DNA of 64,000 nt from assembly GCA_014879735.1 (NCBI GenBank), contig JACSRN010000103.1:1-64000 (forward strand). Direction: 5' to 3'. Each line of letters opens with the position of its first letter. Positions within the stretch are counted from its first letter, which is position 1. Shown piece by piece: positions 41,847 through 50,734 of this stretch. Below the pieces are notes generated by a model that was not told the DNA's origin, did not search any database, and was given only the letters and a program-made list of their open reading frames with translations. The stretch comes from Paracoccaceae bacterium. Its GTDB lineage: Bacteria > Pseudomonadota > Alphaproteobacteria > Rhodobacterales > Rhodobacteraceae. A program made the position numbers and the translations under genes.

Positions 41847-42629
41847 ATGAATGATCTTTCTCCACAACGTTCCGTCGGGCATGTCCATCTGGTCGGCTGC
41901 GGCCCGGGCGACCCCGAACTTCTGACGCTGAAGGCGCTGCGGGTGATCGAGACGGCCGATGTGGTGGTGCACGACCGGCTGGTCTCGCCCGAGATCATGG
42001 CGCTGGTGCCGGCCCGCACCCGCAGAATTGACGTGGGCAAGCTGCCAAAGCACCACAAGGTTCCGCAGGACGCGATCAATGCCCTGCTCGTCGATCTCGC
42101 GCGCGAGGGTCTGACGGTCGCCAGGCTGAAGGGCGGCGACCCGTTGATCTTCGGTCGCGGCTCGGAAGAGGCCGAGGCCGCGCGCGCAGCGGGCGTGCCG
42201 GTCAGCTACATCCCCGGCATCACCTCGGCCCAGGGGGCTGCGGCAAGCACCGGCGTGCCGCTGACCCATCGCGGTCTTGCAACCGGGGTGCGCTATGTCA
42301 CCGGCCACCGGGCCAGGGACGCGGCGCTCGACCTCGACTGGGCCTCGCTGGCCAGCACCGATACGACGCTGGTGGTCTACATGGGGGCCGCGAACATTGC
42401 CGAAATCGCGTTGCAGTTGATTCGTCATGGCATGGCGCCGGGGCTGCCGGTTTTGGCGGTCTCGGCCGCCACCACCCCGCGCGAGACGCGGCACCTGTCT
42501 TCACTGGGGGCCATCGGCACCGATGTGGCATGCCTGCAGCCCGAAGCGCCGGTCCTGTTCATGATCGGACATGTCGCGGGGCTTTATGCCGCCGACTGCG
42601 CGGTGCCGGCGATCGCGGCCTATGCGTAG
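41847..42629 (+). CDS. nirE: Uroporphyrinogen-III C-methyltransferase NirE
   Basis: A 260-residue SAM-dependent methyltransferase that makes precorrin-2, the first committed step to heme d1. Motifs: VHLVGCGPGDPELLTLKA, DVVVHDRLVS, RLKGGDPLIFGRGSEE, VSYIPGITSAQGAAASTGVPLTHRG and VVYMGAANI. It is short and without the CysG siroheme-synthase extension, as expected for NirE/CobA. The stop overlaps the nirC start by 8 nt. Confidence 0.95.
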   Translation: MNDLSPQRSVGHVHLVGCGPGDPELLTLKALRVIETADVVVHDRLVSPEIMALVPARTRRIDVGKLPKHHKVPQDAINALLVDLAREGLTVARLKGGDPLIFGRGSEEAEAARAAGVPVSYIPGITSAQGAAASTGVPLTHRGLATGVRYVTGHRARDAALDLDWASLASTDTTLVVYMGAANIAEIALQLIRHGMAPGLPVLAVSAATTPRETRHLSSLGAIGTDVACLQPEAPVLFMIGHVAGLYAADCAVPAIAAYA

Positions 42630-42927
42630 CCTTGCGGCATTCGTGCTGGCGGCACTGCCGGCCGCCGCCGAGGTCCCCCCGGACCGGGCCGTGGAACTGG
42701 AGCATATCGTGACCCAGGACTGCGGTTCCTGCCACGGGCTGACGCGGGCGGGCGGTCTTGGCAGCCCGCTGACGCCGGCCGCACTGGTGCATGCGGATGC
42801 CGCGGGCCTGGCGCTGATCATCCTGGACGGCATTCCCGGCACCGCGATGCCGCCCTGGCGCCCCCTCATCACCGAGGACGAGGCGCTGTGGATCGCCGAC
42901 TATCTGAAGAAGGACCCGACACCATGA
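42622..42927 (+). CDS. nirC: Small c-type cytochrome NirC (c55X)
   Basis: A 101-residue monoheme cytochrome with a short signal peptide (RSLAAFVLAALPAAAE). Heme site CGSCH (C34, C37, H38); likely distal Met in GTAMPPW. NirC proteins donate electrons to NirS or to the last steps of d1 synthesis. ATG 42622 lies within the nirE 3' end; the stop overlaps nirF (42924-42927). Confidence 0.93.
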   Translation: MRSLAAFVLAALPAAAEVPPDRAVELEHIVTQDCGSCHGLTRAGGLGSPLTPAALVHADAAGLALIILDGIPGTAMPPWRPLITEDEALWIADYLKKDPTP

Positions 42928-44075
42928 GAATCGCCCCGCTTTTCGCGCTTGCGCTGTTTGCAACGCCGCTCTGGGCCGGCGCCGATGGGCTGACGGCGAC
43001 CGGAGATCTGGGATTGGTGGTCGAACGCGCAACCGGCAGCCTTCTGCTGATCGACCGCTCCGATCATGCCGCGGTGGCGCGGATCGAGGGGCTGGGCGAT
43101 CTCTCGCATGCCAGCCTGACCTATTCGCCCGACGAACGCTTTGCCTATGTGTTCGGCCGCGATGGCGGGCTGACCAAGGTGGACCTGCTGACCCGGACCA
43201 TTGTCGCCCGCACGGTGCAGGCCGGAAATTCGATCGGCGGCGCCATCTCGGACGATGGCAAGCTGGTCGCAGTGTCGAACTACGAACCCGGGGGCGTGAA
43301 AGTGTTCGACGCCGAGACCCTGGCGCTGGTGGCCGACATTCCGGCCGAGGGCAAGACCATCGGCCTGGTCGACGTGCCCGGTCGCCGCTTCGCCTGGACG
43401 GTCTGGGACAGTGGCGATGCATTCCTGGGGGATTTCTCGGGCACCGAGCCGCAGATCGTCACGCTGGGCAATGCCGGCAAGAATCCGTTCGATGCCGTGC
43501 TGACTGACGATGCCCATACCTATCTGATCGGCCTTTTCGGGGAAAAGGGCGTGACGGCCTTCGACCTCTGGGACGAAAGCCCCGCACCGGAAAAGTTCCT
43601 GACCGATTACGGCAAGACCGGCGAGGACATGCCGGTCTACAAGATGCCGCATCTGCAGGGCTGGGCCTTCACCGAAGGCCAATATGCCCTGCCCGCCGTC
43701 GGTCGGCACGAGTTGCTGTGGGTCGACCGCGCCTCGCAGAAGACCGTGGCGACCACGGCGATGCACGGCCAGCCGGTCTTTGTCATCGCCCAGCCCGCCA
43801 GCCCCTTCGTCTGGGTCAACTTTGCCACGCCGCTGAACGATGTGGTGCAGGTCGTGGACAGCCGCAGCCATGAGGTCGTGGCCACGCTGACACCTGGCAA
43901 GGCCGTTCTGCACATGGAATTCGCGCCGCGGGGGGCAGAGGTCTGGATCAGTTCCCGTGACGACAACAAGATCCTGATCTACGACACCCGCACCCGCGAA
44001 AAGATCGGCGAGATCGCGGCACAGGCCCCGAGCGGCATCTTCTTCACCGCCCGCGCGCATCGCACGGGGCTTTAG
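42924..44075 (+). CDS. nirF: Heme d1 biosynthesis protein NirF
   Basis: A 383-residue d1-propeller-like protein with a signal peptide (1-19, APLFALALFATPLWAGA). It resembles the d1 domain of NirS (DGLTATGDLGLVVERATGSLLLIDR, FAYVFGRDGGLTKVDLL, LVAVSNYEPGGVKVFD), but has no cytochrome c domain. NirF acts late in heme d1 synthesis and, from published work, converts a heme precursor with propionate-to-keto chemistry. Three nt separate it from nirDL. Confidence 0.95.
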   Translation: MRIAPLFALALFATPLWAGADGLTATGDLGLVVERATGSLLLIDRSDHAAVARIEGLGDLSHASLTYSPDERFAYVFGRDGGLTKVDLLTRTIVARTVQAGNSIGGAISDDGKLVAVSNYEPGGVKVFDAETLALVADIPAEGKTIGLVDVPGRRFAWTVWDSGDAFLGDFSGTEPQIVTLGNAGKNPFDAVLTDDAHTYLIGLFGEKGVTAFDLWDESPAPEKFLTDYGKTGEDMPVYKMPHLQGWAFTEGQYALPAVGRHELLWVDRASQKTVATTAMHGQPVFVIAQPASPFVWVNFATPLNDVVQVVDSRSHEVVATLTPGKAVLHMEFAPRGAEVWISSRDDNKILIYDTRTREKIGEIAAQAPSGIFFTARAHRTGL

Positions 44076-44078
44076 GCA

Positions 44079-45059
44079 ATGGACGGGCTGGATCCCTTCG
44101 ACACCCGGCTGCTGGACGAGTTCCAGCGCGGATTCCCGTTGTCGCAGCGCCCCTTCGCCGCGCTCGCCGCGACGCTGTCGCTGACCGAGGCTGAGGTGCT
44201 GCTGCGGCTGGAGCGGTTGCGGGCCGATGGCATCATATCCCGCATCGGCGCCACCATCCGCCCCAACACCGCCGGCGCCTCGACGCTGGCGGCCATGGCG
44301 GTGCCCGGTGCCCGGATCGACGAGGTGGCGGCGCTGGTCGGTGCCGAGCCGGGGGTGAACCATTCCTATCTGCGCGAAGACGACTGGAACCTCTGGTTCG
44401 TGCTTGCGGCCGCGGATGATGCGGCACTGACGGCGCGCCTTGCGCGTCTGGAAACCGTCGCGCGGCTGAAGGTGCTGGATCTGCGGCTGGTGCGGCCGTT
44501 TCACATCGACCTCGGCTTTTCGCTGCGCGGCGCGGGCCGCGTCGCGCCGACGGGCCGGCCGGGTGGTCCGGTGCCGCTGGACGACTGCGACCGGGCGATC
44601 CTGTCGCAGCTCTCTCGCGAGGGACTGGCGCTGAATTCCACCCCCTATGCGGCGCTGGCGGCCGGCCTTGGTCTTGGCGAGGCGGCGCTGGTTGGCCGGC
44701 TGCATCGCCTGATCGCGGCCGGGGTGATCACGCGCATGGGCGTGATCGTGCGGCATCGTCCGCTGGGCTGGACCGCAAATGCCATGGTCGTCTGGAACCT
44801 GCCGGATGCCCGCATCGCCGCCGCCGGCCATGTGCTGGCCACGCATCCCGGTGTGACATTGTGCTATCAGCGCCGGACGGTGCCCGGTCTCTGGCCCTAT
44901 GGGCTTTATTCCATGATTCACGCCAGGTCGCGCCACGAGGCGCTGGCCGTCCTGGACAGTGCTGCCGCCCTGCCCGAACTTGCCGGCGTCGAGCACAAGC
45001 CGTTGTTCTCCACCCGCTGCTTCAAGCAGACCGGCACCAGCATCGCGGAGGCCGCATGA
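44079..45059 (+). CDS. nirDL: Fused siroheme decarboxylase NirDL
   Basis: 326 residues formed by two homologous Lrp/AsnC-like halves. Residues 1-150 are NirD-like (FDTRLLDEFQRGFPLSQRPFA, GVNHSYLREDDWNLWFVL) and residues about 165-326 NirL-like (LDDCDRAILSQLSREGLALNSTPYA, VVWNLPD, VTLCYQRRTVPGLWPYGLYSMIH). The complex NirD-NirL-NirG-NirH decarboxylates siroheme to didecarboxysiroheme. D and L are separate in Pseudomonas and fused in Paracoccus, supporting the taxonomic inference. It overlaps nirG by 4 nt. Confidence 0.94.
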   Translation: MDGLDPFDTRLLDEFQRGFPLSQRPFAALAATLSLTEAEVLLRLERLRADGIISRIGATIRPNTAGASTLAAMAVPGARIDEVAALVGAEPGVNHSYLREDDWNLWFVLAAADDAALTARLARLETVARLKVLDLRLVRPFHIDLGFSLRGAGRVAPTGRPGGPVPLDDCDRAILSQLSREGLALNSTPYAALAAGLGLGEAALVGRLHRLIAAGVITRMGVIVRHRPLGWTANAMVVWNLPDARIAAAGHVLATHPGVTLCYQRRTVPGLWPYGLYSMIHARSRHEALAVLDSAAALPELAGVEHKPLFSTRCFKQTGTSIAEAA

Positions 45060-45529
45060 GACGCGCGCCCCTGCCCGCCGACAGCCTGGACGCCGCAGAC
45101 CGCGCGATTCTGAATGCGTTTCAGGCGGGTTTTCCGGTCGTCTCGCGTCCCTTCGCCGAGGCCGGCGCAGCGCTTGGCCTGAGCGAGGACGAACTTGTCA
45201 CCCGCATCGCACGCTTGCGCGAGGTCGGCGCCGTCACCCGTTTCGGCCCGTTCTTCGATGCCGAGGCCATGGGCGGGGCCTTCTGCCTTTGCGCCATGGA
45301 AGTGCCGGCCGACCGCTTTGATACCGTCGTGACTTTGGTCAATGCGCTGCCCGAGGTTGCCCATAATTATGAACGCGCGCATCGGCTGAACCTGTGGTTC
45401 GTGCTGGCCACCGAAAGACCGGAGGCCATCGACAGTGCCGCCGACCGAATCGAACGGGAAACGGGGCTGAAGGTGCTGCGCTTCCCGAAGGAACGTGAAT
45501 TCTTCATCGGCTTCAGGGTTGCCGTATGA
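45056..45529 (+). CDS. nirG: Siroheme decarboxylase subunit NirG
   Basis: A 157-residue Lrp/AsnC-like protein homologous to the NirD half of NirDL: DAADRAILNAFQAGFPVVSRPFAEAG at the N-terminus and EVAHNYERAHRLNLWFVLATERPEAI in the active-site region. Helix-turn-helix-like folds here serve catalysis and not DNA binding. It overlaps nirDL and nirH by 4 nt each. Confidence 0.93.
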   Translation: MRRAPLPADSLDAADRAILNAFQAGFPVVSRPFAEAGAALGLSEDELVTRIARLREVGAVTRFGPFFDAEAMGGAFCLCAMEVPADRFDTVVTLVNALPEVAHNYERAHRLNLWFVLATERPEAIDSAADRIERETGLKVLRFPKEREFFIGFRVAV

Positions 45530-46011
45530 CCATCGACGCCACAGACCGCCGCATCGTCGCCGCCACTTCCGGCGGGCTGCCGCTGGTGCCCGAACCCTTT
45601 GCCGAGGTGGCGCGCTGGCTGGCGCTGACCGAGGATGAGGTGATGGCGCGCATCCGGGCGATGCAGGCCACCGGCGTGATCCGCCGCATCGCGCTGGCGC
45701 CGAATCACTATGCCCTGGGGCTGGTCGCGAACGGGATGAGCGTCTGGGACGTTCACGACATGCAGGTCGATGCGCTTGGCGCAAAGGTCGGCGCCCTCGA
45801 TTTCGTATCGCACTGCTACCGCCGCCCCCGCGCCCTACCGGATTGGCCCTACAACCTTTTCGCCATGCTGCACGGCCAGGACCGCGACGAAGTCGCCGCC
45901 AAGCGCGAACAGGTGGCCGCGCTGCTGGGCCCGGCCTGCCGTGGCCACGACATCCTCTATTCCACCCGCATCCTGAAAAAGACGGGCCTGCGCCTGTCCG
46001 GAGAAGGCTGA
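45526..46011 (+). CDS. nirH: Siroheme decarboxylase subunit NirH
   Basis: A 161-residue homologue of the NirL half: [59 protein letters not shown]. It completes the siroheme decarboxylase set. The stop overlaps the nirJ ATG by one base (TGATG at 46009-46013). Confidence 0.93.
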   Translation: MTIDATDRRIVAATSGGLPLVPEPFAEVARWLALTEDEVMARIRAMQATGVIRRIALAPNHYALGLVANGMSVWDVHDMQVDALGAKVGALDFVSHCYRRPRALPDWPYNLFAMLHGQDRDEVAAKREQVAALLGPACRGHDILYSTRILKKTGLRLSGEG

Positions 46012-47219
46012 TGTTCCGCCTGACACAATACATGCGCGAGATCGTCGCGCCCACGCCGGTGCGTCGCCGGGCCGGCCCGGTGAAACCCGTGGTGATCTGG
46101 AACCTGACGCGCACCTGCAACCTGCGCTGCCGGCATTGCTATACCACCAGCGCCGACGTGCCCTTTCCGGGCGAGCTGAGCCACGAGCAGGCGATGGGCG
46201 TGCTGCAAGATCTGCATGCCTTCGGCATTCCCGCGCTGATCCTGTCGGGGGGCGAGCCGCTGAGCCGGTTCGATTTCTTCACGCTGGCCGAACGGGCAAA
46301 GGAACTGGGGTTCCGCCACCTGTCGCTGTCCACCAACGGCACGAAACTGGCCGAGAACATCGACCGCATCGCCGATCTGGATTTCGACTATGTCGGCATC
46401 TCGCTCGACGGTCTGGGCCAGATGAACGACTGGTTCCGCGGCGTCGACGGGGCATTCGACGCGGCCCTGGCCGGGGTCCGGGCCTGCAAGGCGCGGGGGG
46501 TGAAGGTCGGCCTGCGCTTCACCATCACGGATGACAACGCCAGCTTCCTGCCCGGAATGCTGGACCTGTGCGAGGCCGAGGGGGTCGACAAGTTCTATCT
46601 GTCGCATCTTGTCTATGCCGGCCGCGGTGACAAGAACCGGGGCGAGGATGCCGAACACGCGCGGTCGCGTGCCGCCGTCGAGATGCTGATCGACCGCGCC
46701 TGGTCGGCCATCCGCTCGGGACGGTCGCTCGAGGTCGTCACCGGCAACAACGATGCCGATGCGGTGCTGTTCCTGACCTGGGCGGAACGGCACTTCGGGG
46801 CCGAAACGGTGGCGCATCTGCGCAGCCATCTGGAGGCCTGGGGCGGCAATTCGGCGGGCCTCGGCGTCGCCAACATCGACCCGCAGGGCAAGGTTCATCC
46901 CGATACCTACTGGTCCGACTATACCGTCGGCAGCGTCAAGCAGACGCCGTTCAGCACGCTGTGGACCGGCGACGATCCGATGCTGGCCACGCTGCGCCAG
47001 CGTCCGCGCCCGCTGAAGGGCCGCTGCGGCGCCTGTGCCTTCCGGGCGGTCTGCGGTGGCAACACCCGCATCCGGGCCCTGCAGGTGACGGGCGATCCCT
47101 GGGCCGAAGATCCCGCCTGCTATCTGTCCAACGCCGAGATCGGCGTGGAGCAGACCGAACGCCTGACCGTCACGCCCTTCCGCGGAAAACGCCATGACCC
47201 TGCGCATCGTTTCCTCTAG
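46011..47219 (+). CDS. nirJ: Heme d1 biosynthesis radical SAM protein NirJ
   Basis: A 402-residue radical SAM enzyme that removes the propionate side chains during d1 synthesis. The SAM cluster is CNLRCRHC (C36, C40, C43). [11 protein letters not shown] and LSTNGT follow the usual radical SAM order. A C-terminal SPASM-like cysteine set is present ([13 protein letters not shown]...DPAC). It overlaps nirN by 26 nt. Confidence 0.96.
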   Translation: MFRLTQYMREIVAPTPVRRRAGPVKPVVIWNLTRTCNLRCRHCYTTSADVPFPGELSHEQAMGVLQDLHAFGIPALILSGGEPLSRFDFFTLAERAKELGFRHLSLSTNGTKLAENIDRIADLDFDYVGISLDGLGQMNDWFRGVDGAFDAALAGVRACKARGVKVGLRFTITDDNASFLPGMLDLCEAEGVDKFYLSHLVYAGRGDKNRGEDAEHARSRAAVEMLIDRAWSAIRSGRSLEVVTGNNDADAVLFLTWAERHFGAETVAHLRSHLEAWGGNSAGLGVANIDPQGKVHPDTYWSDYTVGSVKQTPFSTLWTGDDPMLATLRQRPRPLKGRCGACAFRAVCGGNTRIRALQVTGDPWAEDPACYLSNAEIGVEQTERLTVTPFRGKRHDPAHRFL

Positions 47220-48759
47220 CGCCGTCGCACTCGCCGTGGCGCTGCTTGCCGGCGTCGCGCAGAGTGAGCCTGACGGGGCGGCGATCTACGCCGATCTCTG
47301 CGCCTCGTGCCATGCCGAAACCCGGCTGGGCGCCCAGGGGCCGGCGCTGATTCCCGAAAGCCTGGGCCGGCTGAAGGGCGAGAAACTGGCCGCCGTCATC
47401 GCGGACGGCCGGCCGATGACCCAGATGCCGGCCTTCGGCGCCACGCTCTCGCCGGCCGATATCGCGGCCGTCGCCGCCTATGTCTCGTCGCCGCTGCCGG
47501 CACCGCCGGTCTGGGGCGAGGCCGAGATCATGGCCACCCGCGACCTGCGCGCCGATTACTCCCCCGCCATCGCCCCGGTCTTCACTGCCGATCCGATGAA
47601 CATCACGCTGGTTGTCGAAACCGGCGACAGCCACATTTCGGTGCTGGATGGCGATACGTTCGCCGTGCTCGACAGGTTCGAGACACCCTTTGCCGTCCAC
47701 GGCGGGCCGAAGTTTTCCGCCGATGGCCGTTTCGTCTTCGTCATGTCGCGCGATGGCTGGGTGCAGAAATACGATATCTGGTCTCTGGCCGAGGCCGGCC
47801 GCATCCGTGCCGGGCTGAACAGCCGCAACATCGCGATCAGTCGCGACGGCAAGTGGCTGGCCGTGGCGAACTATCTGCCCACGACCTTGACGATCCTGTC
47901 CACCGCCGACCTGTCGGTGGCAAAGGTGATCGATGTCACCGGCCGCAAGGGTACGCCCAGCCGGGTCTCGGCAGTCTATCAGGCACCGCAGCGCGACACT
48001 TTCGTTCTGGCGCTGAAGGATGTGGCCGAGATCTGGGAAATCGCCACTTCCGAAGACGGCGGCCCCTATTCCCCCGGCTTCGTGCATTCCAACGAGAACG
48101 GCATGGAAGAGGCGCTGGGGGTGGAGCGCGGCCTCTTCGCCCGGCGCCGCATCGACGTGTCGGCGCCGCTGGACGATTTCTTCTTTTCGCCCGACTACCG
48201 CGAGCTGATCGGCGCCAATCGCGAAGGCGAGACCGGCGTGGTGGTCAACCTTGATGTCGGGCGCGAGATCGCCACGCTGCCGCTGCCGGGGATGCCGCAT
48301 CTCGGCTCCGGCATCTCCTGGTTGCGCGACGGGCGCCGGGTTATGGCCATCCCGCATCTGAACGAGGGCCGCATCAGCGTGATCGACATGGAGGACTGGT
48401 CGGTCGTCAAGGTGATCGAGACCTCCGGCCCCGGGTTCTTCCTGCGCAGTCACGATGGCACGCCCTATATCTGGGCCGATGTCTTCACCGGCGACCACAA
48501 GGGCGAGATGCACATTATCGACAAGCAAAGCCTTGAGGTGGTGAAGGTGCTGACCCCCGTGCCGGGCAAGACCGTGGCCCATACCGAATTCACCCGCGAC
48601 GGGCGACGGGCGCTGGTGTCGCTTTGGGAACAGGACGGTGCGGTGATTGTCTACGACGCGGCGAACCTGACCGAAATGATGCGCCTGCCGATGGTGAAAC
48701 CCTCTGGGAAATACAATGTCTGGAACAAGATCACCTTCGAAGACGGCACCTCTCACTGA
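47194..48759 (+). CDS. nirN: NirN: d1-type dihydroheme d1 dehydrogenase/cytochrome
   Basis: A 521-residue NirS paralogue with a signal peptide, a cytochrome c domain (CASCH: C36, C39, H40) and a d1-propeller domain ([59 protein letters not shown]). NirN catalyses the final oxidation giving heme d1 and interacts with NirS in Pseudomonas. The 26-nt overlap with nirJ and 44-nt overlap with the following gene show tight packing. Confidence 0.95.
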   Translation: MTLRIVSSSAVALAVALLAGVAQSEPDGAAIYADLCASCHAETRLGAQGPALIPESLGRLKGEKLAAVIADGRPMTQMPAFGATLSPADIAAVAAYVSSPLPAPPVWGEAEIMATRDLRADYSPAIAPVFTADPMNITLVVETGDSHISVLDGDTFAVLDRFETPFAVHGGPKFSADGRFVFVMSRDGWVQKYDIWSLAEAGRIRAGLNSRNIAISRDGKWLAVANYLPTTLTILSTADLSVAKVIDVTGRKGTPSRVSAVYQAPQRDTFVLALKDVAEIWEIATSEDGGPYSPGFVHSNENGMEEALGVERGLFARRRIDVSAPLDDFFFSPDYRELIGANREGETGVVVNLDVGREIATLPLPGMPHLGSGISWLRDGRRVMAIPHLNEGRISVIDMEDWSVVKVIETSGPGFFLRSHDGTPYIWADVFTGDHKGEMHIIDKQSLEVVKVLTPVPGKTVAHTEFTRDGRRALVSLWEQDGAVIVYDAANLTEMMRLPMVKPSGKYNVWNKITFEDGTSH

Positions 48760-49012
48760 GAGCCTGTGGAAGCTGGGGCTGATCCTCTGGCCCTTCGTCG
48801 CCGGGGCGGTGGCGATCAACGTCTTTCTGTTCGGCCTGATTCTGCGATCGACCGGCAGGTTCGATGCGATTCCGCCCGTCGACGCCCTGCTCTGGGCGGT
48901 GCCCCTTTCGATTCCGGCGTCCTTCGCGGCCGCCGTCTGGGTGCGCAACCTGATCCGCGAGGCAGAAGGCGGCCCCCCACCCATTCAACAGCAGAAGGAG
49001 AACAGGAAATGA
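48716..49012 (+). CDS. Small two-helix membrane protein of the nir operon, unknown function
   Basis: A 98-residue protein I do not recognise. It has a short hydrophilic N-terminus, two hydrophobic segments (LWKLGLILWPFVAGAVAINVFLFGLIL and LLWAVPLSIPASFAAAVWV) separated by a loop rich in Asp/Pro, and a charged tail ending QQQKENRK. ATG 48716 lies 44 nt inside nirN; no good internal Met exists, so a shorter protein from a non-ATG start cannot be excluded. Its stop overlaps the cytochrome gene start by 4 nt. It might anchor or assemble the neighbouring cytochrome or d1 enzymes. Confidence 0.72.
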   Translation: MSGTRSPSKTAPLTESLWKLGLILWPFVAGAVAINVFLFGLILRSTGRFDAIPPVDALLWAVPLSIPASFAAAVWVRNLIREAEGGPPPIQQQKENRK

Positions 49013-49413
49013 AACACGCAGCCATCTTCGCGATTGCCGCGCTTCTGGCGGGTCCGGCCCTGGCCGGCGACCCCGCCAAGGGCGAGAGCGAATACAAGAA
49101 GTGCAAGTCCTGCCATGCGATCATCGCTCCCGACGGGACGGAGATCCAGAAGGGTGGCAAGACCGGACCCAACCTCTGGGGTGTGGTCGGTCGCCCGGTC
49201 GCCTCGGTCGAAGGCTTCAAATACGGGCCCTCGATCCTTGCCGTCGGTGAATCCGGCAAGGTCTGGGACGAGGCCAGCCTTGTCGAATATGCCAAGGATC
49301 CGGCCGCCTGGCTGAAGACCACGCTCGATGACAGCGGCGCGAAGTCGAAGATGACCTTCAAGCTGCCGAAGGGTGCGGATGACGTCGTGGCCTATCTTGC
49401 TACGATGAAGTGA
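49009..49413 (+). CDS. Soluble c-type cytochrome (c2/c550-like)
   Basis: A 134-residue class I cytochrome c. The signal peptide spans 1-20 (AIFAIAALLAGPALAG). Heme site CKSCH (C32, C35, H36); TGPNLWGVVGR is the conserved loop; the likely Met ligand is M115 in SKMTFKLP. AAGGAG at -9 supports the start. As the last gene of the nir operon it is a plausible electron donor to NirS and NorC, like cytochrome c550 of Paracoccus. General photosynthetic or respiratory c2 is the alternative. Confidence 0.92.
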   Translation: MKHAAIFAIAALLAGPALAGDPAKGESEYKKCKSCHAIIAPDGTEIQKGGKTGPNLWGVVGRPVASVEGFKYGPSILAVGESGKVWDEASLVEYAKDPAAWLKTTLDDSGAKSKMTFKLPKGADDVVAYLATMK

Positions 49414-49710
49414 CCCTGGCGCCCGCCGCGACGGCGGCGGGCCCGCGCCACCGTGCAACCGCGTCCTGCGGTGCGGATTGGGCGGAAGGTTGCGGTTGCA
49501 TGCAAGGTGGACCGGCTGGCTGCCAGCTCTGCCATATCGTGGCTGGCCGGTTCGCGGCCGCTTTGCGGGTGGTGCAGGATCGCCGGCGCGCCGCATCCCG
49601 CCAGTCAGACGGCACCGGGTGCGCCGTCAGTGCATCGGAGCGGAAAACTCAAGCCTTCCGGGACCATGGTGGATCGCTGTATTGTCGGCCCGGCAGCCGG
49701 GGGAATCGCC
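49414..49710. promoter_or_regulatory. Gene-free region before the peroxidase-encapsulin pair
   Basis: About 300 bp with no supported gene. Near the nir end is a GCCCGCCG / CGGCGGGC stem (49421-49428 with 49435-49442) that could end the nir transcript. Further on a 9-bp inverted repeat TGCAACCGC (49454-49462) / GCGGTTGCA (49492-49500) overlaps a perfect 10-bp palindrome TTGCATGCAA (49496-49505), a candidate operator for the peroxidase-encapsulin operon. No NnrR-like TTAAC-N4-GTCAA box is seen. Confidence 0.45.
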
Positions 49711-50733
49711 ATGCCGTCAAATGCTAGCCAGCCTGTCGAGGGGGCCCTGACACGCAGCGCCATCTTCGTCACCCTGACGGTGAATGAGGGGGACGAGGCG
49801 CTGGCGATCTTCCGCGATCTCTGCGCCGACCTGCCGTCGCTGGTCAAGGCTGTCGGATTTCGCAGTGCCGAGGCCGGGCTGACCTGCATTCTGGGCATCG
49901 GCGCGGTGCTCTGGTCGCGGCTGGGGCTGGGCGTCCAGCCACAGGGCCTACACCCGTTTCGCGAGATAGCAGGCGTGCATCACGCGCCCGCGACGCCAGG
50001 CGATATCCTTCTGCATGTCCGGGCCGCGCGTCCGGATTACTGCTTCGAACTCGTCACCCACATCATGCGCCGCCTTGGTCCTGCCGCCATCGTTCGCGAC
50101 GAAACCCAAGGGTTCAAGTTCTTCGACAACCGCGATCTTCTGGGCTTCGTCGACGGCACCGAAAACCCGGTCGGCCCCGCATTGACCGAGGCGGTCGTGA
50201 TCGGCACCGAAGATGCGGTTTTTGCCGGCGGAAGCTACGTCATCGTGCAGAAATACCTGCACGACATGGCCCGGTGGGAGGCGATGCCGGTGGAGCAGCA
50301 AGAGCGCGTCATCGGCCGGCACAAGCTGTCGGACATCGAGTTCCCGGATCCGGAGAAAGCCAGCTTTGCCCATAACGTTCTGACCAATATCGAGGACGCC
50401 GAAGGCAACCCGCTGGAAATCCTGCGCGACAACATGCCTTTCGGCAGCCCCGCCACGGGCGAGTTCGGCACGTTCTTCATCGGCTATGCCCGTGAACCCG
50501 GCCGGATCGAGACGATGCTGACCAACATGTTCGTCGGCAATCCACCCGGCAATTACGATCGCATCCTCGATGTCAGCCGGGCCGTGACCGGATGCCTGTT
50601 TTTCGTGCCGCCGGCCGGCATGCTCGACATCATCGCCGCGGGCGGCATGCTGGTGGCGCCCGCCGCCGATACAGGCTCCGCGATGCGACCCGATGGCTCG
50701 CTCGGGCTTGGATCCTTGAAACGGGGGAACTGA
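49711..50733 (+). CDS. DyP-type heme peroxidase with encapsulin cargo tag
   Basis: A 340-residue dye-decolorizing peroxidase, class B type. The catalytic GxxDG motif is GFVDGTENP (D148). FAHNVLTNIED contains the probable proximal heme His, and LEILRDNMPFG and EFGTFFIGYAREP are conserved DyP blocks. No signal peptide is present. The last 13 residues, DGSLGLGSLKRGN, follow a flexible Ala/Gly/Pro-rich linker and match the pattern of family 1 encapsulin cargo-loading peptides (DGSLGIGSLKG-like). The encapsulin gene starts 1 nt after the stop. GGGGGAA at -7 supports ATG 49711. Expected role: peroxidase packed in a protein nanocompartment against oxidative stress. Confidence 0.94.
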   Translation: MPSNASQPVEGALTRSAIFVTLTVNEGDEALAIFRDLCADLPSLVKAVGFRSAEAGLTCILGIGAVLWSRLGLGVQPQGLHPFREIAGVHHAPATPGDILLHVRAARPDYCFELVTHIMRRLGPAAIVRDETQGFKFFDNRDLLGFVDGTENPVGPALTEAVVIGTEDAVFAGGSYVIVQKYLHDMARWEAMPVEQQERVIGRHKLSDIEFPDPEKASFAHNVLTNIEDAEGNPLEILRDNMPFGSPATGEFGTFFIGYAREPGRIETMLTNMFVGNPPGNYDRILDVSRAVTGCLFFVPPAGMLDIIAAGGMLVAPAADTGSAMRPDGSLGLGSLKRGN

Positions 50734-50734
50734 C

